A DNA stretch of 64,000 bases from the NCBI GenBank assembly GCA_020073305.1, contig JAIQFK010000003.1, forward strand, positions 186,001 to 250,000. The letters run 5' to 3'. The DNA is from Terriglobia bacterium (GTDB taxonomy: Bacteria; Acidobacteriota; Terriglobia; Bryobacterales; Bryobacteraceae). Made by a program: the position numbers and the translations under genes. The notes beneath the pieces are model-generated. The model was given only the letters and a program-made list of their open reading frames with translations. It was not told the origin of the DNA and ran no database searches. Positions 17,435 through 26,212 of this stretch are shown in pieces; position 1 is the stretch's first letter; the number at the start of each line of letters is the position of its first letter.

Positions 17435-19116
17435 TTGGGATTGTCCATTTCGCTGAGGGTGCAGTCCAGCAGTTGCAGAAATCGTTTGATATCGAGAGGC
17501 TTGGAAAGATAGTCGACCACTCCCATGGAGAGCAGCCGTTCGATGCGGCCTCGGGTGGCGTCCGCGCTGATTACGATCACCGGGGTGTTCCGCATTTCCG
17601 CGATCTGGCGCACGCCTTGCAGCACTTCTTCTCCGCTGATATCGGGAAGATGCAGGTCCAAAAGGATGAGATCCGGCCGGTGCTCGCGCGCCAGGTCCAG
17701 GCCCAGACGGCCCTGCATGGCCGCCACCAGCTTGACATGCGGCCGCTGCACCATGATGTGCTCGATCAGAGTAATGTTCGAGAGATTGTCCTCGACGTAG
17801 AGCACGATCCGTTCGCGCTGTTGCGGCGTGGGCGGGGCGACAACCGACGTCTCCGCCAGCGTGGTTTGAAGCTCCGCAACCGGATCCTGCACCAGCGGCA
17901 ATTCGATCCAGAACGTGGCGCCGCGGTCCGGATTGTTCTCCACCCCGATGGAGCCTTTCATGATTTCGATCAGCCGCTTGGAAAGGGCCAGGCCCAGCCC
18001 CGTGCCCTCTACGCCCGTGGTCTCGGCACCCAGGCGTTCGAAGGGAGTAAATAGCTTGTCTTTCTGGTCGAGATTGAGGCCGGAGCCGGTATCGCGTACT
18101 TTCAGTCTGAGCCGTTTGCCATCGATCTCTTCCGACGAGATAGCCACTGTTCCTGCATCACAGTTGTACTTGATGGCATTGGAGATCACATTCAACAGCA
18201 CCTGCTTGAGCCGCTGCTGGTCGGCCATCACGTAGCGCCGGGGGCTCCTTGGAATTTCATCGCGAACCAGGATGCTGCGGCGCGCCGCAATCGGGTTCAA
18301 CAGATCCACCACTTCCTGCACCGCGGAGCTGATCATGACGGCTTCGGGAGAGATGGAGAGCCGGCCGGCTTCGATGCGCGAGATCTCCAGCACTTCGTTG
18401 ATGAGCCCCAGCAGGTGCTGCCCGGCTTTGAGGATCTGCGCCACGGATTCGCGCTTGTCGCGGTCGAGCACGCCCATTTCCAACAATTGCGCGAATCCCA
18501 GGATGGCGTTCAGCGGGGTGCGCAGCTCGTGGCTCATGCGCGACAGGAACTCGCTCTTGGCGCGGTTGGCCTTCTCGGCTTCCTCCTTGGATCGCCGCAA
18601 AGCTACGGTGAGCCGCTCTCTTTCGGTCACTTCGTTGGCGAGCAACTGCTCGGCCAGCCGGCGGTCGGTCACATCCAGCATCACCGATCGGATGCCTGTG
18701 GTCTCACCGGAACGGTTGTGAATCAGGCTGTCGTAGATCTCTAGAATCAGGTAGCCGCCATCGCGGCGCAGAAAATCGCACTCGAACGCGGTCAGCAGCT
18801 CCTCGCTCGCGACTCTGCGGCGAATGGCCTGCTGGCACTGCTCCCTCTGGTCCGTGGCCACAAACTCCCAGACGGGTTTGCCGATCATCTCCGCGGCCGT
18901 GTACCCCAGCATGCGGCATTCGGTGTGATTCACCCGCCGCAGAGTGCCCGCGGCGTCAATCTCGTGGTATGCGACGGGCGCAAATTCGAATAACTCGCGA
19001 AAGGAGCTGTCTAACTCAAGTGACTTATCAGCAAGGAACCCGTCAGGTTCGGGTAGAACAGGCAATACTTCCGAGGGTGGACCGTTACGCATCGTGTTTC
19101 GCCTGTCTCCAGCCAA
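17431..19116 (-). CDS. Hybrid sensor histidine kinase (PAS-HisKA-HATPase-REC)
   Basis: 561 residues, no membrane segment. A PAS domain (~35-150; FAPVAYHEIDAAGTL) is followed by a coiled coil, the HisKA phospho-His in MSHELRTPLNAILGF (~195), HATPase boxes (NVISNAIKYN, DTGSGLNLDQK, GTGLGLALSKRLI) and a C-terminal receiver (LILLDLHLPDISGEE, Asp ~485). Cytoplasmic sensor whose ligand is unknown. Overlaps the HD-GYP regulator (ATGA). A 472-base divergent region separates it from a stand-alone receiver gene, which may complete the phosphorelay. Confidence 0.93.
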   Translation of the reverse strand: MAGDRRNTMRNGPPSEVLPVLPEPDGFLADKSLELDSSFRELFEFAPVAYHEIDAAGTLRRVNHTECRMLGYTAAEMIGKPVWEFVATDQREQCQQAIRRRVASEELLTAFECDFLRRDGGYLILEIYDSLIHNRSGETTGIRSVMLDVTDRRLAEQLLANEVTERERLTVALRRSKEEAEKANRAKSEFLSRMSHELRTPLNAILGFAQLLEMGVLDRDKRESVAQILKAGQHLLGLINEVLEISRIEAGRLSISPEAVMISSAVQEVVDLLNPIAARRSILVRDEIPRSPRRYVMADQQRLKQVLLNVISNAIKYNCDAGTVAISSEEIDGKRLRLKVRDTGSGLNLDQKDKLFTPFERLGAETTGVEGTGLGLALSKRLIEIMKGSIGVENNPDRGATFWIELPLVQDPVAELQTTLAETSVVAPPTPQQRERIVLYVEDNLSNITLIEHIMVQRPHVKLVAAMQGRLGLDLAREHRPDLILLDLHLPDISGEEVLQGVRQIAEMRNTPVIVISADATRGRIERLLSMGVVDYLSKPLDIKRFLQLLDCTLSEMDNPK

Positions 19117-19588
19117 TGTGGCGCGTCGATGAGCGGCATGATGACAGACCGCCCTGAACCGAATCCATGTTATGTTTCCAGTTACGCCGTAACAAGTAAA
19201 AGGCAGGTATTTTACTGTAACGATCCTGTGGCAAATCGATAAGCATCATCACTTGGTTTGTATGAAGTTACTCTCTTGGGTAACTACCACTAACCAAAGA
19301 AATCTTGACCCGCCAAAAGTGGCGCACCTACCATGAAAATGGCCCTTTCTGCGATATCCTGGGATGTGCGTGGCGGAGATCAGCCGATGGGGTGGATCGA
19401 TCCCCGCGGCATAGAATTCCGATTTTAATCCGTCAGCGTATTTCGAAAAAACATCCGTTTTTACCGTTAAAATTAGCTCATTTTACTTTCTGCCGAAGGC
19501 GGCGAGGCATAGAATTGATGTCGAAGAATGCGCGGTGTCAAGCCCGAAGCTCCGGCTTCAGGTTTTGACCTTCGCCGGGGAATTCCGA
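19117..19588. other. 472-base divergent intergenic region with GTTAC/GTAAC repeats
   Basis: AT-richer than its surroundings and without a convincing gene (an 87-residue frame at 19305-19568 looks like chance). It holds GTTACG-C-CGTAAC (19181-19193), GTTAC-N8-GTAAC (19267-19284), CGCCA-AAAG-TGGCG (19311-19324) and an 11-base direct repeat GGCATAGAATT (19408 and 19505). Promoters for both flanking signalling genes must lie here. Confidence 0.6.
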
Positions 19589-20263
19589 ATGTCGAGCAAT
19601 GCGGTCCTCATCGTCGACGATACACCAGTGAATCTGAAGCTGGTGCGCGTGTTGCTGTCGAGGCAGGGCTTCGACGTCCGCACGGCGAACACCGCCGAGG
19701 AAGCTCTGGAGTTGGCGCAGACTTTTCGCCCGGCGCTGGTGTTGGCCGACATTCAACTGCCTGGAATGGACGGCCTGGAAATGACGCGCCGTCTAAAAGC
19801 GGCTCCCGAGACGCGTGACACGGTGGTACTGGCGCTCACGGCATTCGCCATGAAAGGCGACGAGGAGAAAGCATTCGAAGCCGGCTGCGATGGCTACATC
19901 ACCAAGCCGATCGATACCCGTACCTTCCCCGATCTCATCCGGAAATACCTGGCGAAGGCCAAGGCGCCGCAAGGAAATTCAGCTCCGCCGGCGCCGTTAA
20001 CGGCCCCGCAGTCGTTTCTTGCCGAAGGGATGGAGCAAAGCGGGCGGCTGATCGCCAGCCTGGGATCGAACTTCAATCCGGCCGAGGCGCTTGCCGTCGT
20101 GCGGCGTTGGGCAGGAATGGCAGCGCCGGCCGGTAGGCCCGAAATCGGCCAGTACGCCCGCGAACTGGAAACGGTCCTTCAACAGAATGGCCGTGGATCC
20201 ATGGTGCGGACGCGAGAGCTTCTGGTGCGCCTGGCCCGGGCATTCGCCGAAGGCACGGCCTGA
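19589..20263 (+). CDS. Stand-alone response regulator receiver protein with novel C-terminus
   Basis: 224 residues from ATG 19589, chosen over an upstream in-frame ATG (19535) because the receiver domain begins right away (MSSNAVLIVDDTPVNLKLV) and GGGG lies upstream. The phospho-Asp is in LVLADIQLPGMDGLEMT; the Lys of YITKPID completes the DivK/CheY-like site. The last ~95 residues (after KAKAPQG) are Ala/Arg-rich helices that match no output domain I know. Likely acts by protein contact with the divergent hybrid kinase system. Confidence 0.85.
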   Translation: MSSNAVLIVDDTPVNLKLVRVLLSRQGFDVRTANTAEEALELAQTFRPALVLADIQLPGMDGLEMTRRLKAAPETRDTVVLALTAFAMKGDEEKAFEAGCDGYITKPIDTRTFPDLIRKYLAKAKAPQGNSAPPAPLTAPQSFLAEGMEQSGRLIASLGSNFNPAEALAVVRRWAGMAAPAGRPEIGQYARELETVLQQNGRGSMVRTRELLVRLARAFAEGTA

Positions 20264-20307
20264 GCCTTCGTCCTTCTCTCAACCCCGCAAATCGCTTCAC
20301 CCTGTGG

Positions 20308-20322
20308 TCTAATTGACGCGTG
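20308..20322 (+). promoter_or_regulatory. -10-like box six bases before GTG start
   Basis: TCTAAT (20308-20313), six bases, GTG at 20320. No ribosome-binding site precedes the GTG. Same geometry as before the yihY-like gene and tilS; position 2 of the box is not the usual A, so the call is weak. Confidence 0.3.
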
Positions 20323-21738
20323 GAACCCACCCACCGCCGCGACCTGCTGAAGCATTTGATGGCGGGCCTCGCGGCAGCCGGCATTCCCTTTTCGAGCGCG
20401 AACTCCCAAGCGCCGGTTACCCGCAAAGTCATTGTCGCCGGTGCCGGCATCGGCGGCCTGTGTTGCGCCTATGAACTCATGCGGCGCGGGCACGAGGTCA
20501 CCGTGTTGGAGTCCGCGGGAAGAGCAGGCGGGCACATCCTCACGGTGCGCGACCGTCTGGCGGACGGCCTCTATGCGGACGCCGGCGCGGAACACTTCTA
20601 CCGGCCTGGATACGACCTGCTTTGGCAGTACCTCGATGAATTTCATCTCCCCGTTGTGTTCTATCCTCGGCGCGACAACATGGTTCGTTATCTCGGCGGG
20701 AAACCCTACACGGAAGCGATGCTCGCTGATCGCGGAGTGCTGAAGAAATTCGCGCTGAACCGAAAAGAGACCGACTACCTGGTGAGCCACCCCTGGGCCG
20801 AATTCTCCCAGCTTTACTACGGGCCCTACCTGGACAGCTTCCAGAACGAATATCGGCCCTTTGACGCAGGCCTGAATCACCTCGACCGCCTCAGCGTGAC
20901 GGCTTTCCTCGAAAAGCAGGGGGCTTCGGCGGCGGCCATTCGTTTCCTCGGCGGTGAAAAGTCGGCACTCCACGCCATCTGGTTTTGCGCCATCAAGAAG
21001 CACCGCGGCATGCACCAGTTCGAACGCCGCGTCTTTCGCATCAAGGGCGGCAATCAGGCTCTCACCGATGCGTTCGCCGCAAAACTCGGGGACCGGCTGC
21101 GCCTTGCGTCGCCCGTGACCGCGATTGAGCACGGCAACTCGGGGGTTACCGTTCACTACAACGAGTCCGGACGCCCGGAAAAGATGGACGCGGATTACCT
21201 GGTGAACTGCCTGCCGATGGTCGCGCTGCGCAAGATCCCGGTGACACCGGACTGGCCCGAAAGCCGGCGGTACATCGTGCGGAACCTGCCGTACGATTCC
21301 TATGGACGCGCCATTCTGCAATCACGCACGCGTTTTTGGGAAAAGGACGGCGTCAGTCCGAATCTGGAATTCGAGAGCGCGGAGTTGTCCAGCGTCTGGA
21401 GAATGGCCGACGAAGTCGACACGCCGCGAGGCCTGCTGATCGGAACGGCTCCGATCGGATCGGCCGAAAAAGCGCTGGCCGCGTTTCGTAAGTACTATCC
21501 CGGCCGCTCCGAGGACATCGAACAATCGCTGGCGGTGGATTGGACCCACGATCCCTGGGCCTCGTGCTGCCTGCCGGTTTCCTACGCGCCTGGTGAACTG
21601 GCGAAGTTCTGGCCCGAAGTCATCCAGCCCTGTGGCCGGATTCATTTTGCGGGCGTGTATGCCGACAACCTGACGTTCGGCATGGAAGCCGCGGTGAGAT
21701 CTGCTCATCGCGTGGCGGAAGCGATCCACCAGGCGTAG
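20320..21738 (+). CDS. FAD-dependent amine-oxidase/protoporphyrinogen-oxidase-like protein
   Basis: 472 residues. The N-terminus RRDLLKHLMAGLAAAGIP resembles a twin-arginine signal, ending near SSANS before QAPV. It is followed by the dinucleotide motif VAGAGIGGLCCAYELMRRGHEVTVLE (begins ~43) and the RAGGHILTV motif of the amine oxidase/PPOX fold. The C-terminal FAD motif is IHFAGVYADNLTFGMEAAVRS. Substrate cannot be told; relatives include phytoene desaturase, PPOX and amine oxidases. GTG start. It converges on the hydroxyacid dehydrogenase gene, with a 1-base gap between stops. Confidence 0.83.
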   Translation: MEPTHRRDLLKHLMAGLAAAGIPFSSANSQAPVTRKVIVAGAGIGGLCCAYELMRRGHEVTVLESAGRAGGHILTVRDRLADGLYADAGAEHFYRPGYDLLWQYLDEFHLPVVFYPRRDNMVRYLGGKPYTEAMLADRGVLKKFALNRKETDYLVSHPWAEFSQLYYGPYLDSFQNEYRPFDAGLNHLDRLSVTAFLEKQGASAAAIRFLGGEKSALHAIWFCAIKKHRGMHQFERRVFRIKGGNQALTDAFAAKLGDRLRLASPVTAIEHGNSGVTVHYNESGRPEKMDADYLVNCLPMVALRKIPVTPDWPESRRYIVRNLPYDSYGRAILQSRTRFWEKDGVSPNLEFESAELSSVWRMADEVDTPRGLLIGTAPIGSAEKALAAFRKYYPGRSEDIEQSLAVDWTHDPWASCCLPVSYAPGELAKFWPEVIQPCGRIHFAGVYADNLTFGMEAAVRSAHRVAEAIHQA

Positions 21739-21739
21739 C

Positions 21740-22750
21740 TCAATACCCCTTCTGTTTGTCCACCACGTTGATGAGCGGCTTGCCGTCCACGAAGCGCTGG
21801 ATGTTTTCCTTGACGGTGCCGAACATGCGCTCGAAATCGCGATCCGACCGGCCGGCGATGTGCGGCGTGACGACCACGTTATTGAACTTCCACAGCGCGT
21901 GCCCTTTGGGGAGCGGTTCGGGATCGGTGACATCTACGCCAGCGCCGGCGAGGCGCTTGCTATCGAGCGCCTTCACCAGTCCGCCCATGTCGTAAATTCC
22001 GCCGCGGCTCACGGCGACGAAATACGAGTGCTGCTTCATCAGCTCGAATTCGTGCGCGCCCATCATCTTGTGGCTCTTCTCGGTGTGTGGCGTCGAGATG
22101 AAGACCACGTCGGCCTGGGGCACCACCTCATCCAACTGGTCGGGCTTGACCACTCTCTTCACGAAGGGCGAGAAGGGCTTGTCTTCCGGGTCCACGCCGA
22201 TGACGTTCATGCCGAACGCCCAGGCGCGGGTGGCGATTTGCATGCCGATGCCGCCGAGGCCGATGACTACCGCCGTCTTGCCATTGAGCTCAATGCCTTT
22301 GAAGCGGCCGCGGTCCCAGTTTGCCTGCTCGGTGTCGTCCACATACTTCCGCAGATCGCGCGAGAGCAGGAGCAGCATGGCCATGGCGTGATCGGCAATT
22401 TCCGGACCTTGCACGATCTTGTTATTGGTCAGGACGATGTTGCTGTCGCGCAGATCGTTCCCGCCGGACTGGAACAGCACGTTCTCGACGCCCGCGCTCA
22501 TCACCTGCACCCACTTGAGGTTCTTGCCCGCGCGCACTTCGGCCGGTGTGATGTTGCCGATGAACGCGTCGGCATCACCGATCTCCTGCATCACGTTGCT
22601 CTGGTTGACCGCGACGATGCGCGCTTTCGGCGAAGCGCTTCGCAGGTCTTGAATAGTGGCGTCGTCCTCCTCGCGGTCCACGACAATCTTTTTCGTCTGT
22701 GCGGAAAGCGCGCACGCGCAAATCAACAGCAGGGAAGCCCAACGGCGCAT
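21740..22750 (-). CDS. Exported D-2-hydroxyacid dehydrogenase family protein
   Basis: 336 residues. A clear Sec signal (MRRWASLLLICACALSA, then QTKK) precedes a complete D-isomer 2-hydroxyacid dehydrogenase: NAD motif VIGLGGIGMQIA (~163), catalytic Arg in VAVSRGGIYD and His in VVTPHIAGRSD. The enzymes are normally cytoplasmic because they need NAD(H). An exported form suggests tightly bound cofactor or a different role. Upstream AAAGGAG fits the start. No partner gene is obvious. Confidence 0.88.
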   Translation of the reverse strand: MRRWASLLLICACALSAQTKKIVVDREEDDATIQDLRSASPKARIVAVNQSNVMQEIGDADAFIGNITPAEVRAGKNLKWVQVMSAGVENVLFQSGGNDLRDSNIVLTNNKIVQGPEIADHAMAMLLLLSRDLRKYVDDTEQANWDRGRFKGIELNGKTAVVIGLGGIGMQIATRAWAFGMNVIGVDPEDKPFSPFVKRVVKPDQLDEVVPQADVVFISTPHTEKSHKMMGAHEFELMKQHSYFVAVSRGGIYDMGGLVKALDSKRLAGAGVDVTDPEPLPKGHALWKFNNVVVTPHIAGRSDRDFERMFGTVKENIQRFVDGKPLINVVDKQKGY

Positions 22751-22813
22751 AGTTTCTTCGTCTCCTTTGAAAAGGAGGATTCTATCGCATGTGGCGGCTC
22801 GGGTGCGGACGGT

Positions 22814-23917
22814 CTACTTGAGCCACTTCAACAGGAACGGCAGCCCCGATTCGACCCGGATCTCGTGCCCGCCATCATGCAGATCCATTTCGATGCGCTC
22901 CGCGATACCGAGCTTGCGGTAGTGATCGCGAGACGCCTCGAATTCGTCGAGCACCTGCGGCCACCACGCGATGCCATCTTGCTTTCCAGTCTGCACCAGC
23001 AGCGGTCTGGGGCAGATCAGGCTCACCACGTCGCTATCGGTGAATTCCGTCAGCCAGCCGCGAAAGAACGCGTGCTCTTCTTTGGTTTCCAGAAAGCAAC
23101 TGTACCGCGGGTCCGGGATGACCATCTTATTGCGGCGTTGATTGAACCACGCCGTCACCACGCCGCACCTGATCCTGGGTTCGAGCGGCATCCAGAACAT
23201 CGTCGCCATGCCGCCCAGGCTGATACCCCACATGCCCACGCGATTCGCATCGATGCGCGGATCTTTGAGCACCTCGTCCAGTAGTAACTGCATGCGGCGA
23301 AATTCGATTCCGGGCAGCGTCGTGTCCGCAAGGCGCGCCAGGCGCTCGATGCGGTTGCGATTGGGAACGAAGCTCAGATTGATGGGAGCGAGAACCGCGA
23401 AACCGTTTTGGACGAGCTGATGTCCATAGTCGTGATAGAGGTTCTGGTCGTCGGCCACGCCGAAGACGCGTTCCGGAAAGCTGTCGATCCCATGCTGCGC
23501 GATGACGAGCGGCACTGGTTTCGGCGCGTTCTCCGGGATCACAAGCAGCGCCTCGGCCTTGATGGGACCAAGCGGCAGCGTGAGCCACTCAGCTTTGACG
23601 CCCGGAACGGCGGGATGCGGCTTGCGGTTGAGCGGGCCCACCGGTTTCAGATCGGGCGAAGAGAACATGCGCCGGTAGCGCTCGCGGTTGGGCTCGACGC
23701 TCTTGAGAAACTCCTGCTCGTTCGCGTACGACCGGTGCCAGAGCGTTGCCGCACGCGCCGCATACTGCGTGACCAGGTAATCGCGGAAATACTGTTCCAG
23801 TTCGCTGCCGTACGCCTCGTTCCGTTTGTTGATGGTCTCGGTAGTGATTTCCGCGCCCCAGGCGTTGAGCGCCACGGCAAACACGACCGCGCCCGTGACG
23901 GTGTTCTTCCCGTTCAT
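22814..23917 (-). CDS. Exported alpha/beta-hydrolase (acetyl xylan esterase/dienelactone hydrolase-like)
   Basis: 367 residues from ATG 23917, where AGGAG is 6 bases upstream and a signal peptide starts (NTVTGAVVFAVALNAWGA). The nucleophile elbow is GMWGISLGGMATM; the final His is in LHDGGHEIRVESG; an oxyanion-type HG segment (IAQHGIDSFPER) lies upstream. The preceding in-frame extension to 24115 only overlaps the DinB-like gene and is rejected. Probably deacylates plant polysaccharide or a small ester. Substrate unknown. Confidence 0.83.
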   Translation of the reverse strand: MNGKNTVTGAVVFAVALNAWGAEITTETINKRNEAYGSELEQYFRDYLVTQYAARAATLWHRSYANEQEFLKSVEPNRERYRRMFSSPDLKPVGPLNRKPHPAVPGVKAEWLTLPLGPIKAEALLVIPENAPKPVPLVIAQHGIDSFPERVFGVADDQNLYHDYGHQLVQNGFAVLAPINLSFVPNRNRIERLARLADTTLPGIEFRRMQLLLDEVLKDPRIDANRVGMWGISLGGMATMFWMPLEPRIRCGVVTAWFNQRRNKMVIPDPRYSCFLETKEEHAFFRGWLTEFTDSDVVSLICPRPLLVQTGKQDGIAWWPQVLDEFEASRDHYRKLGIAERIEMDLHDGGHEIRVESGLPFLLKWLK

Positions 23918-23939
23918 GGTGACTCCTGCTGGAAGGATA

Positions 23940-24539
23940 TCAGCCGGCCAGGGCCGCGCGGAGATTCTTGATCTGGGTGCGGTGATCGAGCAGGTGCAGG
24001 CGCTGCAGGAGCGCGTACTCGCGCCAATCGAGATCGGTGATGAAGATTTGCGGGGCCGTGTGGCCGTCAGGGAGAGCGCGGCTAACCACCAGAACGGTTC
24101 GCACCGCAGCCGCATCGGGCGCGGGCGCCGATTCGTGAGCGGAAGCCAATAGCTCGATGAGCTCTTCGTTCGCCGATTTCAGCCCGTCCACGAGCTCCGG
24201 CCATGGAGCCCACTGAGGCGCACCCGATCGCAGAGCTTCATACACGGGGGGGCCCGGCGGACGCCGGCCGGCCAGCAGGTGGCGCAGTTCTTCGGCCGCA
24301 CGGATCTGCGTTTGCGCGATGTGATCCACGGCCTCGGCGATGGTCCATTTATCCGCGATGGGGCGACGCCGCGCTTCCGTTTCGTTGACCTCTGCCACTG
24401 CGCTCTCTAATTCACGCGCTGCCACGCGTACACGCTCACGAATTCCACGGGCGCCCATCGACTCCGCACGCGAGCGAAGATATTCGAGCATGCGCTCGGC
24501 TTCGGGTGAGAGCGGCTCGTTGTGGATGTCGGTTATCAC
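23940..24539 (-). CDS. DinB-like four-helix protein
   Basis: 199 residues from GTG 24539. That GTG overlaps the TGA stop of the PQQ-propeller gene (GTGA), so initiation is probably coupled; the longer in-frame extension upstream lies inside the propeller gene and has no family match. DinB-family landmarks: PIADKWTIAEAVDHIAQTQ (first metal His), and the final LDWREYALLQRLHLLDHRTQIKNL with clustered His. Members include metal-dependent thiol transferases; which thiol or substrate is unknown. Confidence 0.78.
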   Translation of the reverse strand: MITDIHNEPLSPEAERMLEYLRSRAESMGARGIRERVRVAARELESAVAEVNETEARRRPIADKWTIAEAVDHIAQTQIRAAEELRHLLAGRRPPGPPVYEALRSGAPQWAPWPELVDGLKSANEELIELLASAHESAPAPDAAAVRTVLVVSRALPDGHTAPQIFITDLDWREYALLQRLHLLDHRTQIKNLRAALAG

Positions 24540-25954
24540 GAAGCCGGGCTCTTTGCGCCAAAGCAATACAGGGTACCCTCGGTGCGCACATAGATGCGGC
24601 TTTGGGCGATGGCTGGCGTAGCCACGACCACTTCGCCCAGATCGCTGGTCGAGAGCGTTTCCCACGCCGCGCCCGGGCGGATAACCGTGGTCTTACCGTC
24701 ATGATTGATGAAGTAGATCTTGCCGTCACCGGCAACCGGCGAGGCATAGTAATCGCCGATCGCGTCTTTCAGCCGCTCCTTGCGAAGAACCTCGCCATTA
24801 TCCGGATTGAACGTCGTCAGGATCCCGCCGCTCGCAATCACGTAGAGCACGTTTTCATAGAGTAGCGCGCCCGTGACGTACGGCATTCCCTTGGTATAGC
24901 GCCACGCCACGCGCGAGCGGCTCACGTCGCCGGCGCCATCGATCCGCGTCCGCACCAGCCCGCCGCCCGGGTTGTCGGGGCTGAACGCGTGGTTCCATTC
25001 GTCCTCGGTGACCACGCCATCGCCATTGCCGCTGATCTTGTCGATGGCCTTGAACAGGCGGTACATGATCTTTTCGTTGATGGCGTCGCCGGAAACTTCG
25101 GAGAGCTCGATCTTGCCGTTCTTATTCTTGTCGAACCCGGTGAGCATGTCTTTGAATGGGGGCGCGCCTTCACCGGCGGGTTCCAGCGTATAGACTGAAT
25201 CACCCGCGATCAGGGGCGGAGCGGCCGGGCCGTTGGTGACGCCGCGCGCCCACCACAGGCGTTCTCCCGTGCGGGCCTGGTACCCGGTCAACTCCACGGC
25301 GCCGGCCACGACGATCTGTGCGGGACCCGACGAAGGTTTGTAAATCGCGGGGGTGGTGTAGGAGCCCAGGAATCCGAGAGGACGATCGGCCTTCCAAACC
25401 GGTTTGCCGGTGATGGCGTCGAACGCCGCAAGGTAAGCCTGCTCCGGCGTGTCGATCAGCAGCATCACGTTGCCCTCGGCATAGACCGGCGACACGGCGA
25501 TGCCTTGCACGCCGCCAAACGGTCCGAGCGGCACGCGCCATTTTTCCTTGCCGTCGAAATCGTACGCCAGCAGGCCGAAATCGGGGAAGAAGACGAAGAT
25601 GGAGCGGCCGTCGGTGGCGGGCGTTGGCGTGGTCGGGCCGTTCATCGGGTTGGGTTTCTCGTCCCTGGCCTTGGTGATGGCGCGGCGCCAGAGGAGCGAA
25701 CCTTTCGAGACGTCGTAACACAGCACGATGCGCTCGTCGCCCTCATGACCGGTGATCCACAGCCGGTCTCCGATGACGATGGGCGACGAGTTGCCCTTGG
25801 GCGTCTTCTGCTTCCACAGAACGTTGCGATCCTTGCTGATCTCGGAGGGCAGGTTTGGATCGGGCGAGATTCCGGCGCCGTTCGGCCCGCGAAACCTTGG
25901 CCAATCCGCAGCCGAGAGGAGGGTGGTGGAGAGGCAGAAAATCAGCAGACGCAT
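24536..25954 (-). CDS. Exported PQQ-type beta-propeller protein with EF-hands
   Basis: 472 residues. Signal peptide MRLLIFCLSTTLLSA, then repeated WD-like PQQ blades (VLWKQKTPKGNSSPIVIGDRL, GSLLWRRAI, GKEKWRVPLG, GKPVWKADR, GEVLRKERL). An insertion near residues 265-320 carries calcium-loop sequences (FDKNKNGKIELSEV and KISGNGDGVVTEDEW). The combination is common in acidobacterial and planctomycete exported proteins; no enzymatic activity can be claimed. Coupled to the DinB-like gene by a GTGA overlap. Confidence 0.88.
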   Translation of the reverse strand: MRLLIFCLSTTLLSAADWPRFRGPNGAGISPDPNLPSEISKDRNVLWKQKTPKGNSSPIVIGDRLWITGHEGDERIVLCYDVSKGSLLWRRAITKARDEKPNPMNGPTTPTPATDGRSIFVFFPDFGLLAYDFDGKEKWRVPLGPFGGVQGIAVSPVYAEGNVMLLIDTPEQAYLAAFDAITGKPVWKADRPLGFLGSYTTPAIYKPSSGPAQIVVAGAVELTGYQARTGERLWWARGVTNGPAAPPLIAGDSVYTLEPAGEGAPPFKDMLTGFDKNKNGKIELSEVSGDAINEKIMYRLFKAIDKISGNGDGVVTEDEWNHAFSPDNPGGGLVRTRIDGAGDVSRSRVAWRYTKGMPYVTGALLYENVLYVIASGGILTTFNPDNGEVLRKERLKDAIGDYYASPVAGDGKIYFINHDGKTTVIRPGAAWETLSTSDLGEVVVATPAIAQSRIYVRTEGTLYCFGAKSPAS

Positions 25955-26212
25955 GTTCTTACCTTGGACGGGCGAATTGGGGATTGGAGAGCGAGGGCGG
26001 GTGGGTTGAGGAGTGTCCGGTTTCGGGATTTGGCTTTGTTTCGCAAAATTGTGTAATTCATTGTGGGCATGGGGGATGGGGGCGTTTTCGAAACCCGTTA
26101 TCAGAGTAGGGGAGCCGGGGTGAGTGCAAGCTGATTTCAGCGGGTTGGGGGATGGGCGCTTGGGAAAAAGAAATGCGGGATCGAGGTGAATGATGGAGCG
26201 CCCCCCGCGGCG

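Noticed and set aside
19340-19360. Possible sigma54 promoter (TGGCCC ... TGC)
   Set aside because: GG-to-GC spacing is two bases short of the -24/-12 consensus.
19305-19568. 87-codon frame in the signalling intergenic gap
   Set aside because: Basic, low-complexity composition and no ribosome site; overlaps AT-rich regulatory-looking DNA.
21860-23284. 474-codon plus-strand frame across two minus-strand genes
   Set aside because: Covers both the dehydrogenase and esterase genes in antisense; His/Ala/Asp-rich with no motif.
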